A stretch of DNA of 39,519 nt from Sulfidibacterium sp036244975 (GTDB lineage: Bacteria > Bacteroidota > Bacteroidia > Bacteroidales > F082). Both the position numbers and the translations under genes were made by a program. The notes under the pieces were generated by a model that was given only the letters and a program-made list of their open reading frames with translations, had not been told where the DNA came from and searched no databases. Location: NCBI GenBank assembly GCA_036244975.1, contig BTTE01000019.1, positions 1 to 39,519 on the forward strand. The letters run 5' to 3'. Positions 25,071-33,431 of this stretch are shown here, one piece after another (positions within the stretch are counted from its first letter, which is position 1; each line of letters starts with the position of its first letter).

Positions 25071-26051
25071 ATGGTTGTGAACAAAAAACAAGATTTTCGC
25101 ATTGTATTCATGGGGACGCCGGATTTTGCCGTTGCTTCTTTAAAAGCCCTTTTAGACGCTGGTTATCAGGTGGTGTCTGTCATTACGGCTCCGGACAAAC
25201 CTGCGGGAAGGGGTAAGATACTCAGCCCGCCGGCGGTGAAAAAGTTTGCTTTGGAGCAGGGATTGAATGTGTTACAACCTCCACGATTAAAAAATCCGGA
25301 GTTTTTAAAAAAATTAAAAACTTTAAAAGCCGACTTGCAGGTGGTGGTGGCGTTTCGCATGCTTCCGGAGCAGGTTTGGGCCATGCCCCCCTTTGGAGCC
25401 GTAAATCTGCATGCTTCCCTCTTGCCGCAATACCGTGGAGCAGCGCCCATTCATCATGCTATTATCAACGGTGAAAAACAGACCGGACTGACTACTTTTC
25501 TGTTGCAAAAAGAGATTGATACGGGAAACATCTTGCTGCAGAAAAAGCTGGATATTGGTCAGGATGAAACAGTAGGGGAACTGCACGATCGTATGATGGC
25601 GTTGGGGGGGGAGTTACTGGTGGAAACCATCGAACGCCTTCGCAACGGGGAGATTGCTCCCGTTGATCAGCAGGAGTTGTTGAAACCCGGAACTTTGTTG
25701 AAGCCTGCACCAAAAATTTTTAAGGAAAACTGCAATATACAATGGAATAATGATGTGCATTCGGTTCACAATTTTATCCGGGGACTCAGCCCTTATCCCG
25801 GTGCTTTTTCCATATTAAAATCACCTTCGGGAGATGAATATACCGTGAAAATTTTTAAAGCTTCCAGGGAGTTTTCATCAGTACAGCTTCACCCCGGAAG
25901 CCTTGTTACCGATGGAAAAACCTTTATAAAAGTAGCTGTTGTGGATGGCTTCATTAACATTTATGATTTACAAAAGTCAGGTAAAAAACGGCTTCGGACG
26001 GAAGAACTCCTGCGGGGCTTTCCTATAAACGAAAATTGGCATTTTACCTGA
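25071..26051 (+). CDS. fmt: Methionyl-tRNA formyltransferase
   Basis: Formylates initiator Met-tRNA using 10-formyl-tetrahydrofolate. 326 residues, slightly longer than the family's usual 310-315. The N-terminal Rossmann-like catalytic domain contains IVFMGTPDFAVASLKAL, the SLLP signature in HASLLPQYRGAAP with the catalytic Asn/His/Asp surroundings, and DTGNILLQ. The C-terminal OB-fold domain is present (NFIRGLSPYPGAFS). A TACTTTCG at 25044-25051 is a near-consensus -7 box. The next gene, HU, has a separate promoter. Confidence 0.97.
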   Translation: MVVNKKQDFRIVFMGTPDFAVASLKALLDAGYQVVSVITAPDKPAGRGKILSPPAVKKFALEQGLNVLQPPRLKNPEFLKKLKTLKADLQVVVAFRMLPEQVWAMPPFGAVNLHASLLPQYRGAAPIHHAIINGEKQTGLTTFLLQKEIDTGNILLQKKLDIGQDETVGELHDRMMALGGELLVETIERLRNGEIAPVDQQELLKPGTLLKPAPKIFKENCNIQWNNDVHSVHNFIRGLSPYPGAFSILKSPSGDEYTVKIFKASREFSSVQLHPGSLVTDGKTFIKVAVVDGFINIYDLQKSGKKRLRTEELLRGFPINENWHFT

Positions 26052-26150
26052 GAAAGCTGCCTCAAACGTCGATTTCCGGCTATTTTGGACACTTTTATTA
26101 ACAAATTGCAGGTTTTTATTAACATTTTTTGACTTTTCTAACATATATCC

Positions 26151-26180
26151 TTGCATTTGATTGAATTAGCATTATATTTG
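26151..26180 (+). promoter_or_regulatory. Promoter of the HU gene
   Basis: TTG at 26151-26153, a 19-nt spacer and TATATTTG at 26173-26180 make a good Bacteroidota promoter. The leader to the ATG is about 35 nt and A/T-rich (TTAATTAAAAATTAAAAATT), as in other highly expressed genes of this phylum. Confidence 0.75.
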
Positions 26181-26220
26181 TTACATCAATTGTTTAAATA
26201 TTAATTAAAAATTAAAAATT

Positions 26221-26493
26221 ATGAACAAAGCTGAATTGATTGACGCAATGGCTGCAGGTGCAGGCTTGAGCAAAGCAGACGCAAAAAAGGCTCTCGATGC
26301 TTTTGTCGGTTCCACCACTGATGCTCTCAAAAGAGGTGAGCGTGTTGCATTGGTAGGATTCGGATCATTTTCTGTTTCCACCCGCTCGGCGAGAAAGGGC
26401 CGTAATCCACAAACGGGTAAAGAAATTAATATTCCTGCTAAAAAGGTTGTTAAATTTAAATCGGGTGCTGACTTGTCTCATGGTGTAAAATAA
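26221..26493 (+). CDS. hup: HU family DNA-binding protein
   Basis: 90 residues, the exact HU length. MNKAELIDAMAAGAGLSKADAKKAL forms the N-terminal dimerisation helices. GERVALVGFGSFSV, RSARKGRNPQTG and INIPAKKVVKFKSG form the DNA-binding beta arms, including the proline that intercalates at a kink. It is a nucleoid protein. It has a strong promoter and is closed by a strong terminator, so it stands alone and is probably highly expressed. HU and IHF-type paralogues cannot be fully separated by sequence alone. Confidence 0.96.
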   Translation: MNKAELIDAMAAGAGLSKADAKKALDAFVGSTTDALKRGERVALVGFGSFSVSTRSARKGRNPQTGKEINIPAKKVVKFKSGADLSHGVK

Positions 26494-26513
26494 ACACATC
26501 TTTTCTTCAGAAG

Positions 26514-26546
26514 AAATGTCCGGTATTTTCGTGCCGGACATTTTTT
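26514..26546 (+). terminator. Rho-independent terminator after the HU gene
   Basis: AAATGTCCGG (26514-26523) pairs perfectly with CCGGACATTT (26534-26543), with a ten-base loop and a run of six T at 26541-26546. It overlaps the end of the convergent glycosylase gene. Confidence 0.9.
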
Positions 26547-27168
26547 ATGCCTTTTTTCTTCCGTTCATCACCGGGAGATAGTCGGGATATTTTAAAATGA
26601 ACCGGTAGGGGAGCAGCGCATCTTCACCGGCATAATCGACGCCTACACGAGCGGTGGCAACAATCCGGTTCTCCACAGGGATAAATCCGTCATCAGAAAG
26701 CCATAAAATATTCCCCAACAGGGAAATTCCGTTTTGCTCAAGGGTGATACCCAGTGCCTGGCAAACTTTAGCCGGGCCGTTGGTGAGTTGCTTTCTGCCT
26801 GAAGGCATTTTTCGGCGAGTCCGCTGAATCCCAATTCCTTCCGTCGGGATAATACCCCTTATTAAAACCGCATGGGGGGTGTCTTTTGTGGCGGTTATCA
26901 CATTAAAGAGGTGATGCATACCGTAAGTGAAATATACATAGCTGATGCCTCCCGGCTGATACATGGTCTCGGTACGTGCTGTGCGTCTTCCGCCGTATGC
27001 ATGAGAGGCTCTGTCAACAACGCCGGCATAAGCTTCGGTTTCGGCAATTATTCCGCCACACAGTTTGTCTCCGATATTGCTGAACAGACATTTGCCCAAC
27101 AAGCCTTTGGCAATCTTCACCACATCCGGTTGCCGGTAAAAGGAAACAGGCAGCTTTTTCACCTTCAC
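26545..27168 (-). CDS. DNA-3-methyladenine glycosylase (AAG/MPG family)
   Basis: Base-excision repair enzyme that removes alkylated purines. 207 residues, normal for bacterial members. AETEAYAGVVDRASHAYGG carries the catalytic Glu, followed by RRTARTETMYQPGGISYVYFTYGMHHLFNV and a C-terminal RVGVDYAGEDALLPYRFIL, all typical. It starts with GTG directly after the TAG of the outer-membrane protein gene (TAGGTG, no gap), so translation is coupled to that gene although the two have no obvious common function. Confidence 0.94.
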   Translation of the reverse strand: MKVKKLPVSFYRQPDVVKIAKGLLGKCLFSNIGDKLCGGIIAETEAYAGVVDRASHAYGGRRTARTETMYQPGGISYVYFTYGMHHLFNVITATKDTPHAVLIRGIIPTEGIGIQRTRRKMPSGRKQLTNGPAKVCQALGITLEQNGISLLGNILWLSDDGFIPVENRIVATARVGVDYAGEDALLPYRFILKYPDYLPVMNGRKKA

Positions 27169-27888
27169 CTAATTTAGATAATAGGTATAGCCCAGACTGG
27201 CCGTTATGAATATAAGATTCATTTTTATGCCGATGTCGTACGGATGATCCTGCCAGTCAATGCCGGTAACATGCTTAAAGTTGGCTTTGGAATAAAGAAA
27301 CCGTCCTTCGAAAAAGAAACCGTGTTTTTTTAGTTTGATGTACAATTTGGTTCCCGCTCCGTAAGCAAGGGAGAATGTCTTGCTGCGGTAACGATAATAA
27401 TTAGAGGGTTTATTGGGTCCGGGAGGAAGAACGCTGGTAAAAACATATTGATAATCCGGCGAATAGGTTCCTAGGAAGCCTCCAAGTAAAGAAATTTCCC
27501 AGGAAAACTTCTTTCCAATAGGCAGGGAGAGATAGGGTCTGAAAAAAAAACCGCCCAGCGACCATCCTTGCGTACTTATTATCTGCTTCTGTGTATCATT
27601 CATTATATTTTCATAATATTTACTCAACTTGTTATAGCTGTATTTTGCCGAATTAAATTCTACCTGTACCCCCAGCCCGAAATTGTTAGTAAGCTGGTAG
27701 TCGTAAGCAATCTGAATGTGATATCCCGCGGCTGCCACACCCGAAGAGCTGTCGGTAAGATTGTTGTCTGCCAAATCTCCCATGGGGAACATGGCTCCGG
27801 CAGAAAGGCCAAATATTTGCTTTCCTGCCTGACTAAATACGGAAACCGAAAGTAAAAAGACAGACAGAAAAAGGATAGCTTTTTTCAT
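27169..27888 (-). CDS. Outer-membrane beta-barrel protein (PorT/OmpA-like)
   Basis: 239 residues. A signal peptide (MKKAILFLSVFLLSVSVFS before QAGKQ) is followed by alternating aromatic/hydrophobic strands, such as IFGLSAGAMFPMG, YHIQIAYDYQLTNNFGLGVQVEF, FSWEISLLGGFLG, and a terminal LGYTYYLN with a near-C-terminal aromatic, as expected for an eight-to-ten strand barrel inserted by BamA. It resembles the porin-family outer-membrane beta-barrel group (OMP_b-brl). The function is unknown. It is upstream of, and contiguous with, the glycosylase gene. Confidence 0.8.
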   Translation of the reverse strand: MKKAILFLSVFLLSVSVFSQAGKQIFGLSAGAMFPMGDLADNNLTDSSSGVAAAGYHIQIAYDYQLTNNFGLGVQVEFNSAKYSYNKLSKYYENIMNDTQKQIISTQGWSLGGFFFRPYLSLPIGKKFSWEISLLGGFLGTYSPDYQYVFTSVLPPGPNKPSNYYRYRSKTFSLAYGAGTKLYIKLKKHGFFFEGRFLYSKANFKHVTGIDWQDHPYDIGIKMNLIFITASLGYTYYLN

Positions 27889-27910
27889 GGCGCAGTATTT
27901 TAATTGATAA

Positions 27911-27918
27911 CAAAGGTA
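27911..27918 (-). promoter_or_regulatory. -7 promoter box of the outer-membrane protein/glycosylase operon
   Basis: The complement reads TACCTTTG. It lies 23 nt before the ATG at 27888. No clear -33 element. Confidence 0.5.
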
Positions 27919-28005
27919 ATAAATTAGTTATTGTTTCACTACTATTGTACCGGTACAGGAAAGTTCCGGCAATCATAGCCCTAAACAGAAACCAGAAAAT
28001 CTGTT

Positions 28006-29934
28006 TCACAATTCCAGCTTCAACTCATCAAACAAGCGCAAACGTTCATCTTTTTGCCGGATAAGTGTGCCGTTATCGAGTAACCATTCAATAACAGAAA
28101 GTATTTTATCTTCTTCAAAATCAGGTACAAAAGGAATAATTTCATATAAATGCCTGGCATTATTGGATAGCAGTGTTTTAATTTTGCTTTCAATTTGTTC
28201 AAATTCAAAAGCGTTAAGGCCTGTTTCATTTACCGAGAGGCACACATCGCATATGCCACAACGGTTCCCCCGGGCTTCTCCAAAATAGCGTAACAGATGA
28301 ATACTTCGGCACTCGCGGTTGTTGTTCAGAAAATCAATCAACGCCTCTAACCGTTGTGCGGCAGCATCTTTCAGGTTCCGGTAGTTTTCTTTGGAAAATC
28401 CGATATTTTCAATGGGTAGCCGAACCGTATTATAAAAAATCTGTGGCTGCGATTTTAAGGGAAAATAGCTGATTATCTTTAATTTACTCAGATAAGACAA
28501 GGCGGCAATAACGCTCTCCGGTTTCATCTCCGTACGTTTGGCTATTTGCTTTTCGTATATATTCACATAATCGGTAAACAATCCGCCATAGGAGCGTAGT
28601 ATTTCTTTCAAAAGCCTTTCGAACTTTACGTTCTCAACAATAAAACGATACAGCTGCTCATTATTCAGCAGAATCTTCATCCTTGAATAGTGGCCTGCTG
28701 ATTCGTCAAAAGCGATAAAGCCCTCCTTTTCCAAAAGTTTAATGGCGTTGTAAGCAGTGAGCAGTCCGAAACCATAATAATTTACGAAATCGGTAATTTT
28801 GAAATTATACCCCATATCTTTACCGCTGCCTTCGGGGATATTAAAATAGTTTCCCAAGGCATTGTAAATATTACGGATGGTTTCTATGTCGGGGAATGAT
28901 TCGGTGAGTTGTTTTTTTGCATGGCCGATATCCTGGTTATTAAAGAGGAGGGAAGCTACTGCCGGTTTCCCGTCGCGCCCGGCACGCCCTGCTTCCTGGA
29001 AATATGATTCCAGACAATCGGGAAGGTTGTAATGAATAACCTGCCGTACGTCGGGCTTGTCAATGCCCATTCCGAAAGCATTGGTAGCGACCATAATTCT
29101 TATCTGCCCGAGGTTCCAGGCATGTTGCCGCCGGCTTCGCATGCTGTTGTCAAGTCCGGCATGATAGGAGGTGGCCGGCATTTTGTTTTTCAATAGAATT
29201 TCCGACAACTCCCGGGTTTTTTTCCGGCTTCGAACATACACTATGGCTGTCCCTTTCGTATTTCTTAAAAGGTGAATGATACGGCTGATTTTGTCGTTTT
29301 CTTTATAAGCGCGATAGGCAAGGTTTCTGCGCTCGAAACTGCTTCTAAAGACATTTGCCAATTTGAAACGAAGCTTATCCATAATGTCTTCCACAACCCT
29401 TGGGGTAGCAGTTGCCGTTAGAGCCAGTACCGGAACATTCGGAAAAAAGGTTCTTATTTCGGCAATTCTCAAATAGGGAGGCCGGAAATTATAACCCCAT
29501 TGCGAAATACAATGTGCTTCATCTACGGCAATGAGATTTACATTAATCTTAGCGAGTGCCAGCTGAAAAGCCGGGTTCATCAACCGTTCGGGTGAAACGT
29601 AGAGAAATTTTAGTTTGTTGTGGATAGCGTTGGAAAAAATAGATTCTATCTCATTGTAATAAAGCCCGGTATAAAGAGCACGGGCAGGAATATTCATTTT
29701 TCTGAGCCGGTCAACCTGATCTTTCATCAGAGCTACCAGCGGGGTAATCACCAGGCAGCACCCCGGTTTTATCAGGGCAGGAATTTGAAAAGTCAGTGAT
29801 TTTCCGCCACCGGTAGGCAACAGGGCAAAAGTATCCCGACCGAGAAGTACGGAATCGATAATCTCCTCCTGCATAGGACGAAACTGGGAGAATCCCCAAT
29901 ATCTTGTCAATATTTCTTTTGCCTCTTTACCCAA
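28006..29934 (-). CDS. recQ: RecQ-family ATP-dependent DNA helicase
   Basis: 3'-5' superfamily 2 helicase for recombination and repair. 642 residues. Motif 0 (FSQFRPMQEEII), Walker A LLPTGGGKSLTFQ, DEAH in AVDEAHCISQWGYNFRPPY with the RecQ aromatic loop, ALTATATPRV, and motif VI QEAGRAGRDGKPA are all present. The RecQ zinc site is CRSIHLLRYFGE...CGICDVC. A winged-helix-like region lies between, but no HRDC domain is evident at the end. The start is TTG at 29934: it is needed to include motif 0, and a stop lies seven codons upstream. TACCTTTA at 29998-29991 (minus) is a near-consensus -7 box. Confidence 0.93.
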   Translation of the reverse strand: MGKEAKEILTRYWGFSQFRPMQEEIIDSVLLGRDTFALLPTGGGKSLTFQIPALIKPGCCLVITPLVALMKDQVDRLRKMNIPARALYTGLYYNEIESIFSNAIHNKLKFLYVSPERLMNPAFQLALAKINVNLIAVDEAHCISQWGYNFRPPYLRIAEIRTFFPNVPVLALTATATPRVVEDIMDKLRFKLANVFRSSFERRNLAYRAYKENDKISRIIHLLRNTKGTAIVYVRSRKKTRELSEILLKNKMPATSYHAGLDNSMRSRRQHAWNLGQIRIMVATNAFGMGIDKPDVRQVIHYNLPDCLESYFQEAGRAGRDGKPAVASLLFNNQDIGHAKKQLTESFPDIETIRNIYNALGNYFNIPEGSGKDMGYNFKITDFVNYYGFGLLTAYNAIKLLEKEGFIAFDESAGHYSRMKILLNNEQLYRFIVENVKFERLLKEILRSYGGLFTDYVNIYEKQIAKRTEMKPESVIAALSYLSKLKIISYFPLKSQPQIFYNTVRLPIENIGFSKENYRNLKDAAAQRLEALIDFLNNNRECRSIHLLRYFGEARGNRCGICDVCLSVNETGLNAFEFEQIESKIKTLLSNNARHLYEIIPFVPDFEEDKILSVIEWLLDNGTLIRQKDERLRLFDELKLEL

Positions 29935-30021
29935 GGATTTTTCTTTTAGCCTTCAGATTTCCATCGAAAGCAAAGGCGTTAATGAAAAGATAAAGGTAAT
30001 AAAAATTAGAGAAAACCAGTA

Positions 30022-31281
30022 CTAATCTGTTGCAGGTATCTCAATATCTTTTGGATAACAAAGAAAATATTTGGTTGTGGGCTTTGATAACAGATTGATA
30101 TTTAACTGATCAGACACTTCGGTAATATCTTTAACAGTACCCTCTTTAAACAAAATGTTAATATTATCGGTTCCGGGATGATAGGTGTAGTTGGATGTCT
30201 TCTCAAAAAAGACAAAATAACCGGTTTTTTCTTCCGTAAGCTTGTATTTTTTCTTCGTCAATGCTCTGATAGTATTGATTTTATCCTGAGAAAAGGGTTC
30301 ATTTTGCATTTCAATACGAAACAGCCGGCGGTTTACCAGCGCTCTGCTTAAATGCGACAGAATTTTGTCAGGGTGTTCCATCCATAATTTCAGGGAGGTA
30401 TAAATATCGTAATCGTCGAGCAAAGCAAAAGCATCTAATACGCTGTTGTCTTCCAGGAAATGTTTTTCGCGAATATCGTTTTCGAGGAAAAACTGCAGGG
30501 CCGGTGTTGCAGCTTTGGGCGGTTGGCCGTTCATGGCGAGCCACTTGGCACGTTTCAACAAATGGATTGCCATATATTCGGCTACCAGCACCGTTTTATG
30601 TAAATAGACCTGCCAATACATGATACGCCGCGCCGTAATGAACTTCTCCACCGAATAGATGCCCTTATATTCAATTACAGGCTCATCTCCGGCAATTTGC
30701 AGCATGTTAAGCAGCCGCTCGTAGTTGATGGTTCCCTCGGAAACACCTGTGAAGAAACTGTCGCGTTTGAGATAGTCCAGCCGATCCATATCAAACTGAC
30801 TGGAAATAAGCTTATGCAGAAAATGTTTATCATATCTGTCCTCAAAAATATCTAAAGCCATTTGCAGGCTTCCGCCAAATTCTGTGTTCAGCCGTTGCAT
30901 AAACCACAGTGAAATCTGCTCGTGGCTCACGGTATTCACAATGCTGTGTTCCAACGCATGCGAATAAGGCCCGTGCCCCACATCGTGCAACAGCATGGCC
31001 GTCTCTGTTGCATGTTGTTCCTCTTTCGTGATGGTATGGCCTTTCCATCGCAGTTCGGCCAGCGCCCGGGTCATCAAATGCATGGCTCCGAGAGAGTGAT
31101 GAAAACGGGTGTGCAAAGCTCCCGGATAAACCAAATGCGCCAATCCCAATTGTTTTATGCGACGTAATCTCTGAAAGACAGGATGTTCGATGATATCGAA
31201 AATTCTGTCGTCGGTAATGGAAATAAACCCGTAAACCGGGTCATTGAAAATTTTACGCTTGTTAATCTGCAGATTGCTCAT
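30022..31281 (-). CDS. HD superfamily phosphohydrolase
   Basis: 419 residues of the YdhJ/SAMHD1-related group. The HD metal ligands are visible in TRFHHSLGAMHLM (H) and LLHDVGHGPYSHALEH (HD). FISSQFDMDRLDYLKRDSFFTG, here beginning LISSQFDMDRLDYLKRDS, is the third signature with the last Asp. Relatives hydrolyse dNTPs or other nucleotides; the substrate of this subgroup is not known. It is divergent from porX. A TATCTTTG box on the minus strand (31395-31388) is the likely promoter, giving a leader of about 100 nt. Confidence 0.88.
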   Translation of the reverse strand: MSNLQINKRKIFNDPVYGFISITDDRIFDIIEHPVFQRLRRIKQLGLAHLVYPGALHTRFHHSLGAMHLMTRALAELRWKGHTITKEEQHATETAMLLHDVGHGPYSHALEHSIVNTVSHEQISLWFMQRLNTEFGGSLQMALDIFEDRYDKHFLHKLISSQFDMDRLDYLKRDSFFTGVSEGTINYERLLNMLQIAGDEPVIEYKGIYSVEKFITARRIMYWQVYLHKTVLVAEYMAIHLLKRAKWLAMNGQPPKAATPALQFFLENDIREKHFLEDNSVLDAFALLDDYDIYTSLKLWMEHPDKILSHLSRALVNRRLFRIEMQNEPFSQDKINTIRALTKKKYKLTEEKTGYFVFFEKTSNYTYHPGTDNINILFKEGTVKDITEVSDQLNINLLSKPTTKYFLCYPKDIEIPATD

Positions 31282-31387
31282 AATTTTTGTTAAATTTGTT
31301 TTCTCCGCTAAATATAACGGAAGAAAAGCCGGAACTTTGCCTTTGTTAGATATCCGGCTACAAAACGGGGCTCATTTAAATTAAACA

Positions 31388-31395
31388 CAAAGATA
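31388..31395 (-). promoter_or_regulatory. -7 promoter box of the HD phosphohydrolase gene
   Basis: The complement reads TATCTTTG. It lies in the 157-base divergent region upstream of porX. Confidence 0.45.
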
Positions 31396-31438
31396 CGCCA
31401 TATACCGGACAACCAGTTGAAAACAAAAATAATCGAAA

Positions 31439-32995
31439 ATGAATAAAACACGTATACTTTGGGCGGATGATGAAATAGTCATGTTGAAACCTCACATTAT
31501 TTATCTTGAAGAGAAAGGATTCGATGTAGTCGCTGTGAATAGCGGAAGTGAGGCGCTGGAGCTCGTTACCGAAGAAAATTTCGATATTATTTTTCTGGAT
31601 GAACAAATGCCGGGTTTAAGCGGCATTGAAGTTCTGGAAAGAATAAAAGAGGTACGTCCGAATATTCCGGTGGTCATGATTACCAAAAGCGAAGAAGAGT
31701 CTATTATGGAAGATGCCATTGGCTCTAATATTGCCGATTATCTGATAAAGCCTGTAAAGCCCAGTCAAATTCTTCTGTCGCTCAAACGCAACCTGGAAAA
31801 CAAGAAACTGGCCGGTGAGAAGGCTACCCAGATTTACCAGCAGGAGTTTCGCGAAATCAGCATGCGGCTTCAGGACAGACTAACTTACGACGAGTGGGGC
31901 GATGTGTACCGAAAATTAGTTCGCTGGGACATCGAGCTTGAAAAATCAGATGATGAGGGTATTAGCGAAGTGCTGAAAATGCAAATGAACGAAGCCAATA
32001 TGGGTTTTGCGAAATTCTACGAACGTAATTATGCCAACTGGCTGTATGGTAACCCCCGTGATAAACCTGTTCTTTCGCATACGTTAATCAAAGAGAAGAT
32101 TTTTCCGAGATTAGAAGAGGGTAAAAAGATTTTTTTGCTGGTTGTCGATAATCTGCGTTATGACCAGTGGAAGATTATTGAACCCATGATAGGCGAATAT
32201 TTTCGTGTGGATGAGGACAACTTGTATTACAGTATATTGCCTACCACAACGCAATATGCCCGCAATGCTTTATTTGCCGGAATGATGCCTTTGGAAATCC
32301 GCAAACGCCATCCCCGGCTTTGGAAAGATGAACAGGAGGAAGGAACAAAAAACCAGTTTGAGGCCGAACTGCTGGGGCAGCATCTGAAGCGTTACGGAAA
32401 AAAAATAAAATATTCCTACAATAAAATTCTTCGTCAGGAAGCAGGGCGGAAGCTGGCAGAAAATATTGCCAATCTGATGGAGTATGACCTGAATGTCATC
32501 GTGTACAATTTCGTTGACATGCTCTCCCATGCGCGTACCGAGATGGAGATTATCCGGGAACTGGCCGATGACGAACCAGCCTACCGTTCGCTGATGAAAT
32601 CGTGGTTTGAGTACTCTTCGCTGTTTGAAATTATCAAATATTTGTCTGATAAGAATGTGAAGATAATAATTACTACCGACCACGGATCTGTCCGGGTGCA
32701 GAGTCCTGTAAAAATTGTTGGTGACCGTAATGTAAATACCAATTTAAGATACAAATTTGGGAAAAGTCTTGCCTACAATGCCAAAGAGGTCTTCGAGATG
32801 AAAGACCCCGAGAAATATTTCCTGCCCAAACAAAATGTGAGTACCCGTTGGGTTTTTACCCGTGGAACTGATTTCTTTGCCTATCCTAATAATTACAACT
32901 ACTATGCGCGCTATTATTCCAATACGTTTCAGCATGGTGGCATCTCAATGCAGGAGATTATGATTCCGGTTATCACACTGAGTTCGAAGATGTAA
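31439..32995 (+). CDS. porX: PorX-like response regulator with PglZ phosphodiesterase domain
   Basis: 518 residues, the same length as PorX of Porphyromonas. The N-terminal receiver domain has ILWADDE at 6-12, the phospho-acceptor Asp54 in FLDEQMPG and the conserved Lys in YLIKPVKP. A helical linker follows, then a PglZ domain of the alkaline phosphatase superfamily, with metal-site stretches LLVVDNLRYDQWKII and ITTDHGSVRVQSP. PorX works with the histidine kinase PorY and sigma factor SigP to control type IX secretion genes. No kinase or secretion gene is in the window. Its stop overlaps the tsaE start by one base (TAATG). Confidence 0.94.
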   Translation: MNKTRILWADDEIVMLKPHIIYLEEKGFDVVAVNSGSEALELVTEENFDIIFLDEQMPGLSGIEVLERIKEVRPNIPVVMITKSEEESIMEDAIGSNIADYLIKPVKPSQILLSLKRNLENKKLAGEKATQIYQQEFREISMRLQDRLTYDEWGDVYRKLVRWDIELEKSDDEGISEVLKMQMNEANMGFAKFYERNYANWLYGNPRDKPVLSHTLIKEKIFPRLEEGKKIFLLVVDNLRYDQWKIIEPMIGEYFRVDEDNLYYSILPTTTQYARNALFAGMMPLEIRKRHPRLWKDEQEEGTKNQFEAELLGQHLKRYGKKIKYSYNKILRQEAGRKLAENIANLMEYDLNVIVYNFVDMLSHARTEMEIIRELADDEPAYRSLMKSWFEYSSLFEIIKYLSDKNVKIIITTDHGSVRVQSPVKIVGDRNVNTNLRYKFGKSLAYNAKEVFEMKDPEKYFLPKQNVSTRWVFTRGTDFFAYPNNYNYYARYYSNTFQHGGISMQEIMIPVITLSSKM

Positions 32996-33420
32996 TGAAA
33001 AAAGTACTCTTTTCAAAAACACCTGAAGATTTGCCTGTTGCAGCAGCAAAGATTTTACAGGATATGGCCTCCGAACGTATTTTTGCTTTTTACGGAGAAA
33101 TGGGCGCCGGAAAAACTACTTTTATCAAAGCTTTTTGCCGGGTATTGGGGAGCGACGATGTTGTAACCAGCCCTTCTTTCACACTTGTAAACGAATACAA
33201 TGACGAAAACCGCAGCCTGTACCATTTCGATTTCTATCGCATAAAGCGTATTGAAGAGGTTTTTGACATGGGGTTTGAAGAGTATGTGGATAGTGGAAAT
33301 TACTGTTTTTTAGAATGGCCGGAGCGCATTTCGGAACTTTTACCCGAATCTTACGTATATATTTCTATTGAAGTGAGTGAGGATGAGAAGCGAAAGATTA
33401 CCTATTTTCTTCACAAATAA
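32995..33420 (+). CDS. tsaE: tRNA threonylcarbamoyladenosine biosynthesis ATPase TsaE
   Basis: 141 residues, normal length. Walker A GEMGAGKT at 34-41, TSPSFTLVNEY, the Walker B region LYHFDFYRI and FLEWPERI near the end identify it. TsaE drives cycling of the TsaB-TsaD complex that makes t6A at A37 of ANN-decoding tRNAs. It is translationally coupled to porX, and alanine dehydrogenase begins 11 bases after its stop, so porX-tsaE-ald looks like one operon. Confidence 0.96.
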   Translation: MKKVLFSKTPEDLPVAAAKILQDMASERIFAFYGEMGAGKTTFIKAFCRVLGSDDVVTSPSFTLVNEYNDENRSLYHFDFYRIKRIEEVFDMGFEEYVDSGNYCFLEWPERISELLPESYVYISIEVSEDEKRKITYFLHK

Positions 33421-33431
33421 AAAAGCAAACG